A stretch of 8,506 bases of DNA from an uncultured Mitsuokella sp. (GTDB lineage: Bacteria; Bacillota; Negativicutes; Selenomonadales; Selenomonadaceae): assembly GCA_900770895.1 (NCBI GenBank), contig CAAGMF010000138.1, positions 1 to 8,506 on the forward strand, given 5' to 3'. The position numbers were made by a program, and so were the translations under genes. The notes under the pieces are model-generated. The model searched no databases and was not told where the DNA came from. It saw nothing but the letters and a program-made list of their open reading frames with translations. Within the stretch, counting starts at the first letter, position 1. Each line of letters starts with the position of its first letter. Of this stretch, positions 1-5,870 are shown piece by piece.

Positions 1-24
1 CCCTACACGACGCTCTTCCGATCT
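1..24 (+). other. Illumina TruSeq read-1 adapter remnant (not genomic)
   Basis: The first 24 bases match the 3' end of the Illumina TruSeq read-1/universal adapter, ending in GCTCTTCCGATCT. Genomic sequence begins at base 25, in the middle of a GH32 codon. This is sequencing artefact and should be trimmed. Any reading frame starting here, such as a GTG at 25, is meaningless. Confidence 0.97.
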
Positions 25-25
25 G

Positions 26-844
26 TGGGAGTGCCCAGGGCTGATGCATTTCGGCGACTACGATGTGCTGGCGTTCTGTCCGCAGGGCCTCCCGGCACGC
101 GAGTACGACCGGCAGAACCTCTACGAGTCCGGCTATATCGCCGGCAAGATGTCGCTCGACAGCATGGACATGCTCGCCCATGGCAAATTCCAGGAGTTCG
201 ACCATGGCTTCGATTTCTATGCGCCGCAGGTGTTCCAGCATGAGGGGCGTCATATCATGTTGGGTTGGATGGGGATGCCGGACCGCGATGAGGACTATCC
301 GACGGCGGAGCAGGGCTGGATGTACTGCCTGACGCTGCCGCGCGTGCTGACGCTGCGCCAGGGACACATATACGCCCAGCCGGCGCGCGAGCTGCGGGCG
401 CTGCGCCTGCAGGAGACGGCGTTCAGCATCGACGATGATGACACGTGCAGCCTCGAGGCGGATCTCTATGAGGGCTCGGAGGTCATCATGGATATCACGC
501 TCGGCGAGGCTCAGCACCTGACGCTCGAGCTGGCCTACGGCCTGGAGCGGCTCAAATTCATCTATGACCGCACGGCGCAGACCATGACGATCGACCGCAC
601 GGACCTGCAGCTCGGCGGCAAGGGCGTGCGCAAGTTCCGCCTCTATGCAGACGAGCATCTGTCGCTGCAGCTATTCGTCGACCGCACGGCCGTGGAGGCG
701 TTCTTCCAGCATGGTGACGAGGTGGCGAGCCTCTACGTGTTCCCGCAGAAGAACATCGTGCCAGAGCTGCGTCTGTACTCCGATGCACCGATGGAGAATG
801 TGACCGGCGAGGCCTGGGAGCTCGCGGATTTCCGCTACGTATGA
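26..844 (+). CDS. scrB: GH32 sucrose-6-phosphate hydrolase (beta-fructofuranosidase), 5'-truncated
   Basis: Cytoplasmic glycoside hydrolase family 32 enzyme that splits sucrose-6-phosphate (or sucrose) into glucose-6-phosphate (glucose) and fructose, normally after PTS uptake. The frame is open from the adapter junction and encodes 272 residues. It opens with WECPG, the family's ECP motif, whose Glu is the acid/base catalyst. Later landmarks are DFYAPQ (about 63-68), LGWMGMPD (79-86) and GWMYCLTLPR (97-106). These typify the ScrB/SacA branch. Residues from about 131 form the C-terminal beta-sandwich, ending with the usual VDRTAVEAFF...YVFP strand pair. Family members are about 480-500 residues, so roughly the first 220 are missing, including the nucleophile Asp (WMNDPNG) and the RDP motif. 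The ATG at 44 is internal, not a start. A hairpin terminator follows. Family is certain; the exact substrate (sucrose-6-phosphate or another fructoside) is less so. Confidence 0.93.
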   Translation, partial: WECPGLMHFGDYDVLAFCPQGLPAREYDRQNLYESGYIAGKMSLDSMDMLAHGKFQEFDHGFDFYAPQVFQHEGRHIMLGWMGMPDRDEDYPTAEQGWMYCLTLPRVLTLRQGHIYAQPARELRALRLQETAFSIDDDDTCSLEADLYEGSEVIMDITLGEAQHLTLELAYGLERLKFIYDRTAQTMTIDRTDLQLGGKGVRKFRLYADEHLSLQLFVDRTAVEAFFQHGDEVASLYVFPQKNIVPELRLYSDAPMENVTGEAWELADFRYV

Positions 845-888
845 CAGGGGCGCCGACGGCGTCACGGTAAATAAATACGAACACGAAG

Positions 889-920
889 CAAGCCGCGCGA
901 CGGAGAAGTCGCGCGGCTTG
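889..920 (+). terminator. Hairpin terminator after the GH32 gene
   Basis: A perfect 13-bp stem (CAAGCCGCGCGAC at 889-901 pairing with 908-920) closes a 6-nt loop, 44 nt after the GH32 stop. The stem is very GC-rich. The following tail (TGCTATAAAG) is only weakly U-rich, so termination may be incomplete or need Rho/NusA. It separates the sugar gene from the diguanylate cyclase gene. Confidence 0.68.
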
Positions 921-983
921 TGCTATAAAGGTGCAGCCGGCTGTTGATTTTGCGGCAACACAGGCGTTTATGTCTGGTGATTT

Positions 984-1017
984 CAGGAAAAATTGACAAA
1001 GTCCATGATTTTTCCTG
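984..1017. repeat. Perfect 10-bp inverted repeat, candidate operator of the cyclase gene
   Basis: CAGGAAAAAT (984-993) is the exact reverse complement of ATTTTTCCTG (1008-1017), with 14 bases between the arms. Arm centres lie 24 bp apart, a little over two helical turns, as for a dimeric regulator. The left arm ends inside the TTGACA box at 993-998, so a bound protein would block polymerase. The AT-rich arms and lack of a U tail argue against a terminator. The operator role is inferred from position only. Confidence 0.55.
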
Positions 1018-1024
1018 CTTTAAA
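993..1024 (+). promoter_or_regulatory. Candidate sigma-70 promoter for the diguanylate cyclase gene
   Basis: A consensus -35 box, TTGACA, lies at 993-998. The best -10 candidate is TTTAAA at 1019-1024, preceded by an extended TGC at 1016-1018, but the 20-bp spacer is longer than ideal. Transcription would start near 1031, giving a leader of about 58 nt before the ATG at 1089. The -35 box is embedded in the inverted repeat at 984-1017. Confidence is limited by the weak -10. Confidence 0.42.
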
Positions 1025-1088
1025 AGGAAATAAGGGAGAATGCGTAGAAATCAAGATATGAATCAGCATAGTTCTGGGGGGGATAACT

Positions 1089-2360
1089 ATGTATCATGTC
1101 TTGATGGATATATGGACCAGGGGCGTAGGGGGAGACATCCTGGATATATGGCGGGCGATGGCACCGCTGGCACGGTTCACCCATGCATTCCATGTGGTCA
1201 TGGATATCGGGGAGATCGTGGCGTCGGAGTATGGTGTGGTCATAGCAGTGACGGATGATCCTGCGGAGATAGAGGCGCTCCGGGCGGCTGTCGGGACGCA
1301 GGGGACGGTCATCGTCTGTGCGGCACATCCGCAGGCGTTTCCGGCAGAGGCGCTTGATCGTATCGACGAGCTCTGGGAGGCAGAGCTTACGCCGGAGCTC
1401 GCGCGGTTCCACTTTGCCCGGCTGCAGCAGCGACAGAAAGCGCGCAAAGATGCCTGGCTGACCTCGAATTATCTCGAACGGACAATCAATACGCTGCCAG
1501 ACATGGTCTGGTTCAAGGATATCGAGGGGCTGCACCTGAAGGTCAACGATGCCTTCTGCCAGTCTGTCAACAAGACGAAGGAAGATGTCGAGGGACGCGA
1601 CCACTACTACATCTGGGGCATATCGCGCGAGGAATATGAGAATTCGGATTACATCTGTGTCGACACCGAGGCGGATGTCATAAAGGCCCGCAAGACCTGC
1701 CTCTATGATGAAGAGGTGATGGCGGCTGACGGCCTGCGGAAACTGAAGACGTACAAGACGCCGATATTCGATGGTGACGAGATCATCGGCACTGTCGGCA
1801 TCGCGCGCGATGTGACGAAGATGTACGAGTACGAAAAGACCATCGTCAATATGGCCAACACGGATCAGCTGACCGGTCTGGCAAACCGGCACCGGCTCAA
1901 CGAGTTCTACCGTGACCTGCATGCGGGCTGGCTGGCACTGGTGATGCTCGATCTCGATTATTTCAAGCGGACCAATGACGAGTACGGTCATCAGTCGGGC
2001 GATGCCGCGCTGATGGTTGCGGGAGCCCTGCTGAAGCAGGCGTTCCCCGATGCACTGACAGTGCGGCTCGGTGGGGATGAGTTCATGATCGTCATCTCGA
2101 CCGGCAACGAACAGCCGGATGAGTCGCTCATCCGGCAGCGTGTGGAGGATTTTCAGGCCGAGCTGCTGCGGTACTACCAGATGTCAGAGGAGACCCGGCA
2201 TGTGAGTGCCAGCGCAGGCATCGCGACAGGTGACCTCGCGATGACGTCGTTCGAAATCATCATGCAGCACTGTGACGATACGCTCTATGCGGCGAAAAAA
2301 GCCCGTCGCGGCAGCTGCCAGGTATATGATGGCAGCCAGATCATGAGCAAAGAAAAATGA
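1089..2360 (+). CDS. Soluble PAS-GGDEF diguanylate cyclase with receiver-like N-terminus
   Basis: Probably makes the second messenger cyclic di-GMP from two GTP in response to a signal sensed by its N-terminal half. The protein is 423 residues with no membrane segment or signal peptide. Residues 35-115 resemble a degenerate response-regulator receiver: beta-strand-like VVIAV and TVIVCAAH, then DELWEAELTPELARFHFARL where receivers have their KP...lobe. No convincing phosphoacceptor Asp or Lys is seen. A PAS domain spans about 127-245 (LPDMVWFKD to IIGTVGIARDVT). The GGDEF domain covers about 250-420, with TDQLTGLANR (258-267), DLDYFKRTND (288-297), GHQSGD (300-305) and an intact GGDEF (328-332), so catalysis is expected. 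The RxxD inhibitory I-site five residues upstream is absent (FPDA there). The start ATG is preceded by a G7 tract acting as Shine-Dalgarno, 6 nt away; an in-frame stop at 1059 rules out a longer form. It appears monocistronic. Confidence 0.93.
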   Translation: MYHVLMDIWTRGVGGDILDIWRAMAPLARFTHAFHVVMDIGEIVASEYGVVIAVTDDPAEIEALRAAVGTQGTVIVCAAHPQAFPAEALDRIDELWEAELTPELARFHFARLQQRQKARKDAWLTSNYLERTINTLPDMVWFKDIEGLHLKVNDAFCQSVNKTKEDVEGRDHYYIWGISREEYENSDYICVDTEADVIKARKTCLYDEEVMAADGLRKLKTYKTPIFDGDEIIGTVGIARDVTKMYEYEKTIVNMANTDQLTGLANRHRLNEFYRDLHAGWLALVMLDLDYFKRTNDEYGHQSGDAALMVAGALLKQAFPDALTVRLGGDEFMIVISTGNEQPDESLIRQRVEDFQAELLRYYQMSEETRHVSASAGIATGDLAMTSFEIIMQHCDDTLYAAKKARRGSCQVYDGSQIMSKEK

Positions 2361-2416
2361 ATGGCTCTCTGATGGATATTGCATCGATACAATTAAGACA
2401 AAACATATAGGAAATA

Positions 2417-2445
2417 TTTACAAGCCGGTCGGCTTGCGGTAATAT
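2417..2445 (+). promoter_or_regulatory. Sigma-70 promoter of the ECF S-component gene
   Basis: TTTACA (2417-2422) and TAATAT (2440-2445) are each close to consensus and separated by exactly 17 bp. Transcription would start near 2452, giving a leader of about 36 nt. A small dyad, GAGAAAA-G-TTTTCTC (2448-2462), covers the start region. The Shine-Dalgarno AAGGAAG (2473-2479) precedes the ATG at 2488 by 8 nt. Confidence 0.72.
2421..2436. promoter_or_regulatory. 16-bp palindromic operator in the -35/-10 spacer
   Basis: CAAGCCG-GT-CGGCTTG is a perfect 7+7 bp dyad with a 2-bp centre, lying between the -35 and -10 boxes of the ECF-gene promoter. This is a classic repressor position. The shape, a GC-rich core with flanking purine-pyrimidine arms, is reminiscent of TetR-family operators, but no repressor gene is present in the window. 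A hairpin role is less likely because no U tail follows on the plus strand. Confidence 0.58.
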
Positions 2446-2487
2446 GAGAGAAAAGTTTTCTCAATTGTATCGAAGGAAGTTGATATC

Positions 2488-3015
2488 ATGACGACTTATA
2501 CCGCAGAATCCTCCCGGCTGACCGCGCGTGATATATGTGTAGCGGCAGTGCTCACGGCGCTGGTGTTCGTGGCGACATTCGTGCCGCGCATACCGATACC
2601 GCTGGGGTACGCGCATCTCGGCGATGCAGTGATATTCCTCAGCGTGCTCGTCGTGCGGCGGCGTGAGGCGTTCACGGCTGCCTGCCTGGGCTCGGTGCTG
2701 TCGGACGTGCTCGGTGGCTTCCCGATATGGGCGGTGCCGACGTTCTTCATAAAGCTGGTCATGGCCTGGATCGTCTGGCGCATCGCCGTACGGGAGACCG
2801 GGGATGGCCGTACGGCCGGGCGCGGGCGCTGTCTGCTGGGCTTCCTGGCCTCGTCCGTATGGATGGCTGTGGCGTATACGCTGTTCGGAGCCGGTCTGTA
2901 CGATAGCCTGGCGGCCGGTCTGGCCTCAGCGCCGGGCCTGTTCCTGGAGGGCATATTCAATACGGTCGTGGCGCTGCTGGTGTTGCCGGTCGTGCAGCGT
3001 CTGCCACGGTTTTGA
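2488..3015 (+). CDS. ECF transporter S component (substrate-binding membrane subunit)
   Basis: A 175-residue integral membrane protein, probably the substrate-capturing S subunit of an energy-coupling-factor vitamin/micronutrient importer. About six hydrophobic segments can be drawn at roughly 13-32, 45-56, 62-78, 80-100, 113-135 and 150-170. The GYAHLGDAVIFL stretch (40-51), followed by SDVLGGFPIWAVPTFFIK (72-89), is typical of the PF07155-like S components (ECF-ribofla_trS). Size also fits (usual 160-200). No ATPase (EcfA) or EcfT gene is nearby, so it would share a common energizing module encoded elsewhere, as group II S components do. The ligand cannot be read from the sequence; pyridoxine, hydroxymethylpyrimidine or other vitamin precursors are possibilities by family only. 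The start has a good Shine-Dalgarno. The promoter contains two kinds of dyad, so expression is likely tightly regulated. Confidence 0.85.
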   Translation: MTTYTAESSRLTARDICVAAVLTALVFVATFVPRIPIPLGYAHLGDAVIFLSVLVVRRREAFTAACLGSVLSDVLGGFPIWAVPTFFIKLVMAWIVWRIAVRETGDGRTAGRGRCLLGFLASSVWMAVAYTLFGAGLYDSLAAGLASAPGLFLEGIFNTVVALLVLPVVQRLPRF

Positions 3016-3035
3016 TCATGGAACATACCTATTAT

Positions 3036-3064
3036 TTGACAATCATTTTCAGCCATGCTAGAAT
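3036..3064 (+). promoter_or_regulatory. Strong extended -10 promoter of the porin gene
   Basis: A perfect TTGACA (3036-3041), a 17-bp spacer and TAGAAT (3059-3064) preceded by TGC (3056-3058, extended -10) form an almost ideal sigma-70 promoter. It begins about 20 bp after the stop of the ECF gene. The predicted start near 3071 gives a leader of about 97 nt. Strength fits the usual abundance of OmpM-type porins. Confidence 0.85.
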
Positions 3065-3102
3065 TTAAACAAGTCCGGTGGCGGGATGGTATAGGAAACA
3101 TG

Positions 3103-3158
3103 GACACTATAGCGGCCTCGCAGCTGGATGAATATTTGTTCGTTCTAGTGTCAGGAGG
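3103..3158 (+). promoter_or_regulatory. Leader hairpin abutting the Shine-Dalgarno of the porin gene
   Basis: GACACTA (3103-3109) pairs perfectly with TAGTGTC (3146-3152). After one mismatch the stem can extend five more pairs, two of them G-U (3111-3115 with 3140-3144), around a 24-nt loop. The Shine-Dalgarno AGGAGG (3153-3158) begins immediately after the stem, 9 nt before the ATG at 3168. The hairpin may protect the mRNA 5' region or tune ribosome access. Function is inferred. Confidence 0.45.
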
Positions 3159-3167
3159 TATGATCCC

Positions 3168-4442
3168 ATGAAGAAATCTATCGTAATGGCTCTGACTACG
3201 GCTATGGTGGTCGGCGCTGCCAGCACGACGTTTGCAGCGGCGAATCCGTTCAGTGATGTGCCGCAGGGCCACTGGGCGTATGACTATGTGAGCCAGCTGG
3301 CTGCTGATGGTGTCATCGAGGGCTACGGCGACACGACGTTCCAGGGTGACAAGAACATCACGCGCTACGAGATGGCGACGATGATCGCGAAGGCTATGGC
3401 CAAGACGAATGTCGGCGGCACGGACAAGGCCATGCTCGACAAGCTGGCTGCTGAGTTCTCCGATGAGCTCAACAACCTCGGCGTCCGCGTGGCAAACCTC
3501 GAGCGCAATGCCGACAAGGTGAAATGGAACGGCGAGATGCAGTATAAATACACATCTGCCCGCGACAAGGATGCTCATGAGCGTGATAATCAGGACCAGG
3601 TCATGTTCCGTCTCGAACCGAGTGCCGAGGTCAATGACCACTGGCATGTGAATGCCCGTATCGATGCCTATACGGAGATGAATACGGACGCATCGGCGAA
3701 GGATGAGGATGGAAACTCAACGAATGAGGATAAGCTGGCTCTCAAGCGCATCTGGGCGCAGGGCGACTACGACAACTTCGGTGTAAAGGTCGGTAAGTTC
3801 GCTCCAATCGATGATGAGTCGATTGCTGATACGCAGTTCTCGGGTGGCGAGGTCGGCTATCATAAGGACGGTCTGGGCTTCACGGTTGGTGCCGGCCGCA
3901 TCAGCAGTGATGATGCTGGCGACTTCCATGAGGGAAATCTGGGCAAGGATGCAGCCAACTATCAGTATGCAGCCCTCGACTATGAGAAATCGAAGCTCAC
4001 TGCCGGTGTGCATTTCCATCATCTGAATGGCAAAGATTTCGAGTATCAGGACAATCATGGTAAGACCGACGATGCTAATATCTGGTTCCTGAAGGGCAGC
4101 TATCAGTTCGACCAGAACTGGGGCTTCAACGGCTACTATGGCGAGAACAGCGAAGCTGACTTCTTCGAGAAGATCGGCAATGCCGAGGTCAAGTACAAGG
4201 GCGCGGATCAGGAGAACAAGAACACCTGGGGTGCCTGGGTAGCTTATCGTCATCTCGGCGAGAATGCCCTCATCGCTTCGACGTACGATGCAGTATTCGC
4301 CAACCAGAAGGCCTGGGAGGTCGGTGCTGAGTACGTACCGTTCGCGAATACGGTAGCGACGGTCCGCTATGCGAACGGCAAGAGCCTCGATACCGACAAC
4401 AAGATTTACAACATCTTCGGTACGGTCGAGTTCTTCTTCTGA
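3168..4442 (+). CDS. ompM: OmpM/Mep45-type outer-membrane porin with N-terminal SLH domain
   Basis: Major outer-membrane protein of Negativicutes that forms a diffusion pore and tethers the outer membrane to peptidoglycan. The 424-residue precursor starts with a signal peptide (MKKS, hydrophobic core to 22, cleavage likely after TFA at 23). One SLH domain occupies about 26-75 (NPFSDVPQGHWAYDYVSQL...GVIEGYGD...ITRYEMATMIAKAM). In Selenomonas and Veillonella this domain binds peptidoglycan carrying covalently linked polyamine. A short coiled-coil-like spacer follows (84-116, LDKLAAEF...LGVRVANLERN). The rest, from VKWNGEMQYKY at 118, shows alternating amphipathic strands of a beta-barrel with many acidic loop residues. 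It ends in TVEFFF, the terminal aromatic signal recognised by the BAM machinery. It has its own strong promoter, a hairpin leader, an AGGAGG Shine-Dalgarno and a strong terminator, so it is a single-gene, highly expressed unit. It is the best taxonomic marker in the window. Confidence 0.93.
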   Translation: MKKSIVMALTTAMVVGAASTTFAAANPFSDVPQGHWAYDYVSQLAADGVIEGYGDTTFQGDKNITRYEMATMIAKAMAKTNVGGTDKAMLDKLAAEFSDELNNLGVRVANLERNADKVKWNGEMQYKYTSARDKDAHERDNQDQVMFRLEPSAEVNDHWHVNARIDAYTEMNTDASAKDEDGNSTNEDKLALKRIWAQGDYDNFGVKVGKFAPIDDESIADTQFSGGEVGYHKDGLGFTVGAGRISSDDAGDFHEGNLGKDAANYQYAALDYEKSKLTAGVHFHHLNGKDFEYQDNHGKTDDANIWFLKGSYQFDQNWGFNGYYGENSEADFFEKIGNAEVKYKGADQENKNTWGAWVAYRHLGENALIASTYDAVFANQKAWEVGAEYVPFANTVATVRYANGKSLDTDNKIYNIFGTVEFFF

Positions 4443-4478
4443 TCTTCCTCCCCGGGGATACCGGAAACCATAAGATGA

Positions 4479-4520
4479 AAAGAAGCCATCTCTGGCGCGA
4501 CAGCCAGAGATGGCTTCTTT
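4479..4520. terminator. Bidirectional intrinsic terminator between convergent genes
   Basis: A perfect 18-bp stem (4479-4496 with 4503-4520) closes the 6-nt loop GCGACA. On the plus strand it ends in TTTGTTAT; on the minus strand the stem is followed by TTTTCATCTT. It serves the porin gene (stop 37 nt away) and the minus-strand amidohydrolase gene (stop 20 nt away). Confidence 0.92.
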
Positions 4521-4539
4521 GTTATAGCTCCATTATGGG

Positions 4540-5850
4540 TCAGGCATTTGCGCCGTTCAGCAGCTTTGTGACCGTGTAGGCCATGAATTTCAGCGAGTAG
4601 CCTAGGGCGCGCTCGTCGAAGCTGAAATGGCTGTCGTGGTGGCCGGCGGCGAGGTCGGCGCCTACCATCATGTAGGCAGCCTGACCGCCGTGCGACTGCA
4701 CGCGTTCCATGAGGTAGGAAAAGTCCTCGCTGGCGCCGAAGGGGCACTCGCCGACGACGTTGTCGAACAGGCCGGAGTCATTGGCGGCTTTCTCGAGGAA
4801 TGCTGCGAGCTCCGGCGAGTTGCTGCCGCCGGCGGCACCGCCGACTTTCGTGATGTCGACGGAGACGTCGTACATGGCGGCTGCAGCCTTTATGATGCGC
4901 TGGGCCTCCTGCTCCATATAAGTGTTGATCTCGCTCGTGGCTCCGCGCGTCTCGAGGCAGAGCAGGCCGTGGTCGCCGATGATGTTGCGGCCGCTGCCGG
5001 CTTCGATGCGGCCCACATTGATGCGGGAGGCGCCGGCGGAGTGGCGGGCGATGGCATGGAGGTTCAGCGTGGCGCAGGCGGCGGCCAGCAGGGCGTTGCG
5101 TCCCTGCTCCGGGGCAGCGCCGGCGTGGGCCGGGACGCCGGTGAAGCGGGCATCGTATTTGCTCGTGGCGAGGAAGCCGGTGACGTTGCAGGCGATGCTG
5201 CCGGTATGGCGCATCTTGAATCCGAAATGGGCGCCGAGCAGGTAGTCGACATCGTCGAGCACGCCGCTCTGCGACATGGCGTAGCCGCCGCGCACGCCCT
5301 CTTCAGCGGGCTGGAAGCAGAGCTTGATCGTGCCGCCCAGCTCGTCGCGGCAGGCCGCGAGGATGCGGGCCAGGAACAGGCCGACGGACGTATGGCCGTC
5401 ATGACCGCAGGCGTGCATGGCGCCGGGGTGATGCGAGGCAAAGCCTTCCTTGTTCGGGAAATGTCCGGGATCGTCGGTCTCCGTGATATCGTTGCTGTCC
5501 ATATCGAAGCGCACGGCCACGACGGGGCCGTCGCCGAAGTGCATGGTGCCGACGACACCGGTCAGGCCGCCATCCATGCGCTGCACCCACTCCGGATCGG
5601 CACCCTCGTCTATGGCGCGCTGCTGCTCCGCAGCCAGCGTCTCTGCATCTGGTACGCCCATCATGCAGTCCGCGCGGATGACGTCGGCGCCGGTCTGCAC
5701 GTCGTAGCCGAGCTCGCTGAGCGTGCTGGCTACCTTGGCGGCCGTGCGGAACTCGGTCCAGCCGGGCTCGGGGTAGCGGTGGATATCACGGCGGCACTGC
5801 TGCAGCTCGGGCAGCAGCTCATCCGCCAGGGCAAAAAGTTTCTCTTTCAT
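4540..5850 (-). CDS. abgA: M20 (M20D) family amidohydrolase, AbgA-like
   Basis: Cytoplasmic di-metal amidohydrolase that probably cleaves an N-acyl or N-aroyl amino acid. The 436 residues equal the length of E. coli AbgA, the p-aminobenzoyl-glutamate hydrolase subunit, and several blocks match AbgA as I recall it: RRDIHRYPEPGWTEFRTA (20-37), GGLTGVVGT (94-102), GASRINVG and GSGRNI (273-289), and AAGHHDSHFSFDE (401-413). The M20D metal site is complete: HACGHDGH (146-153; Cys148, His150), PAEEG (181-185; Glu183 catalytic, Glu184 metal), His208 and His404/405. PAHAG (240-244) lies in the dimerisation lid domain. No signal peptide is present. The start has Shine-Dalgarno AGGAG (5860-5864), 9 nt upstream. 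It is the last gene of the minus-strand operon, 20 nt behind the carrier, and ends just before the shared terminator. No AbgB partner is present, so the AbgA assignment means subfamily, not proven substrate. Confidence 0.88.
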   Translation of the reverse strand: MKEKLFALADELLPELQQCRRDIHRYPEPGWTEFRTAAKVASTLSELGYDVQTGADVIRADCMMGVPDAETLAAEQQRAIDEGADPEWVQRMDGGLTGVVGTMHFGDGPVVAVRFDMDSNDITETDDPGHFPNKEGFASHHPGAMHACGHDGHTSVGLFLARILAACRDELGGTIKLCFQPAEEGVRGGYAMSQSGVLDDVDYLLGAHFGFKMRHTGSIACNVTGFLATSKYDARFTGVPAHAGAAPEQGRNALLAAACATLNLHAIARHSAGASRINVGRIEAGSGRNIIGDHGLLCLETRGATSEINTYMEQEAQRIIKAAAAMYDVSVDITKVGGAAGGSNSPELAAFLEKAANDSGLFDNVVGECPFGASEDFSYLMERVQSHGGQAAYMMVGADLAAGHHDSHFSFDERALGYSLKFMAYTVTKLLNGANA

Positions 5851-5870
5851 GGATAAGATCTCCTGTCACA

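Larger units (their letters stand above)
2384..2473. repeat. Long-range 11-bp inverted repeat bracketing the ECF-gene promoter
   Basis: TCGATACAATT (2384-2394) and AATTGTATCGA (2463-2473) are perfect reverse complements, 68 bases apart, on either side of the promoter at 2417-2445. The left copy is itself part of a near-palindrome, TTGCATCGATACAA (2379-2392, six of seven pairs), resembling a dimer site. The right copy is a half-site that runs into the Shine-Dalgarno. Left site lies about 65 bp upstream of the predicted transcription start. Two copies of one regulator's site, with possible looping, is the simplest reading; the regulator is unknown. Confidence 0.5.

Noticed and set aside
1040..1258. 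Small plus-strand frame upstream of and overlapping the cyclase start
   Set aside because: The Shine-Dalgarno-like AAGGGAG is only 1 nt from its ATG, and the product is the out-of-frame reading of the cyclase start region. Kept only as a note in the G7-tract finding.
1020..1991. A 323-codon minus-strand open frame opposite the cyclase
   Set aside because: Shadow of the cyclase codons; no domain seen, while the plus frame carries complete PAS and GGDEF motifs.
2421..2436. Reading the CAAGCCG/CGGCTTG dyad as the cyclase terminator
   Set aside because: The centre is only 2-4 nt, and no U-run follows on the plus strand; its exact position between -35 and -10 boxes fits an operator better.
3016..3167. 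Possible riboswitch in the porin leader
   Set aside because: I see only one stem next to the Shine-Dalgarno and no recognisable riboswitch core or terminator/anti-terminator pair.
2496..3647. A 383-codon minus-strand open frame opposite the ECF and porin genes
   Set aside because: It runs across two real genes, a strong promoter and a leader region, and its product has no recognisable domain.
4627..5856. A 409-codon plus-strand open frame opposite the amidohydrolase
   Set aside because: Shadow of the M20 gene, rich in Ala, Gly and Val with no motif and no Shine-Dalgarno logic; the minus strand has the full catalytic site.
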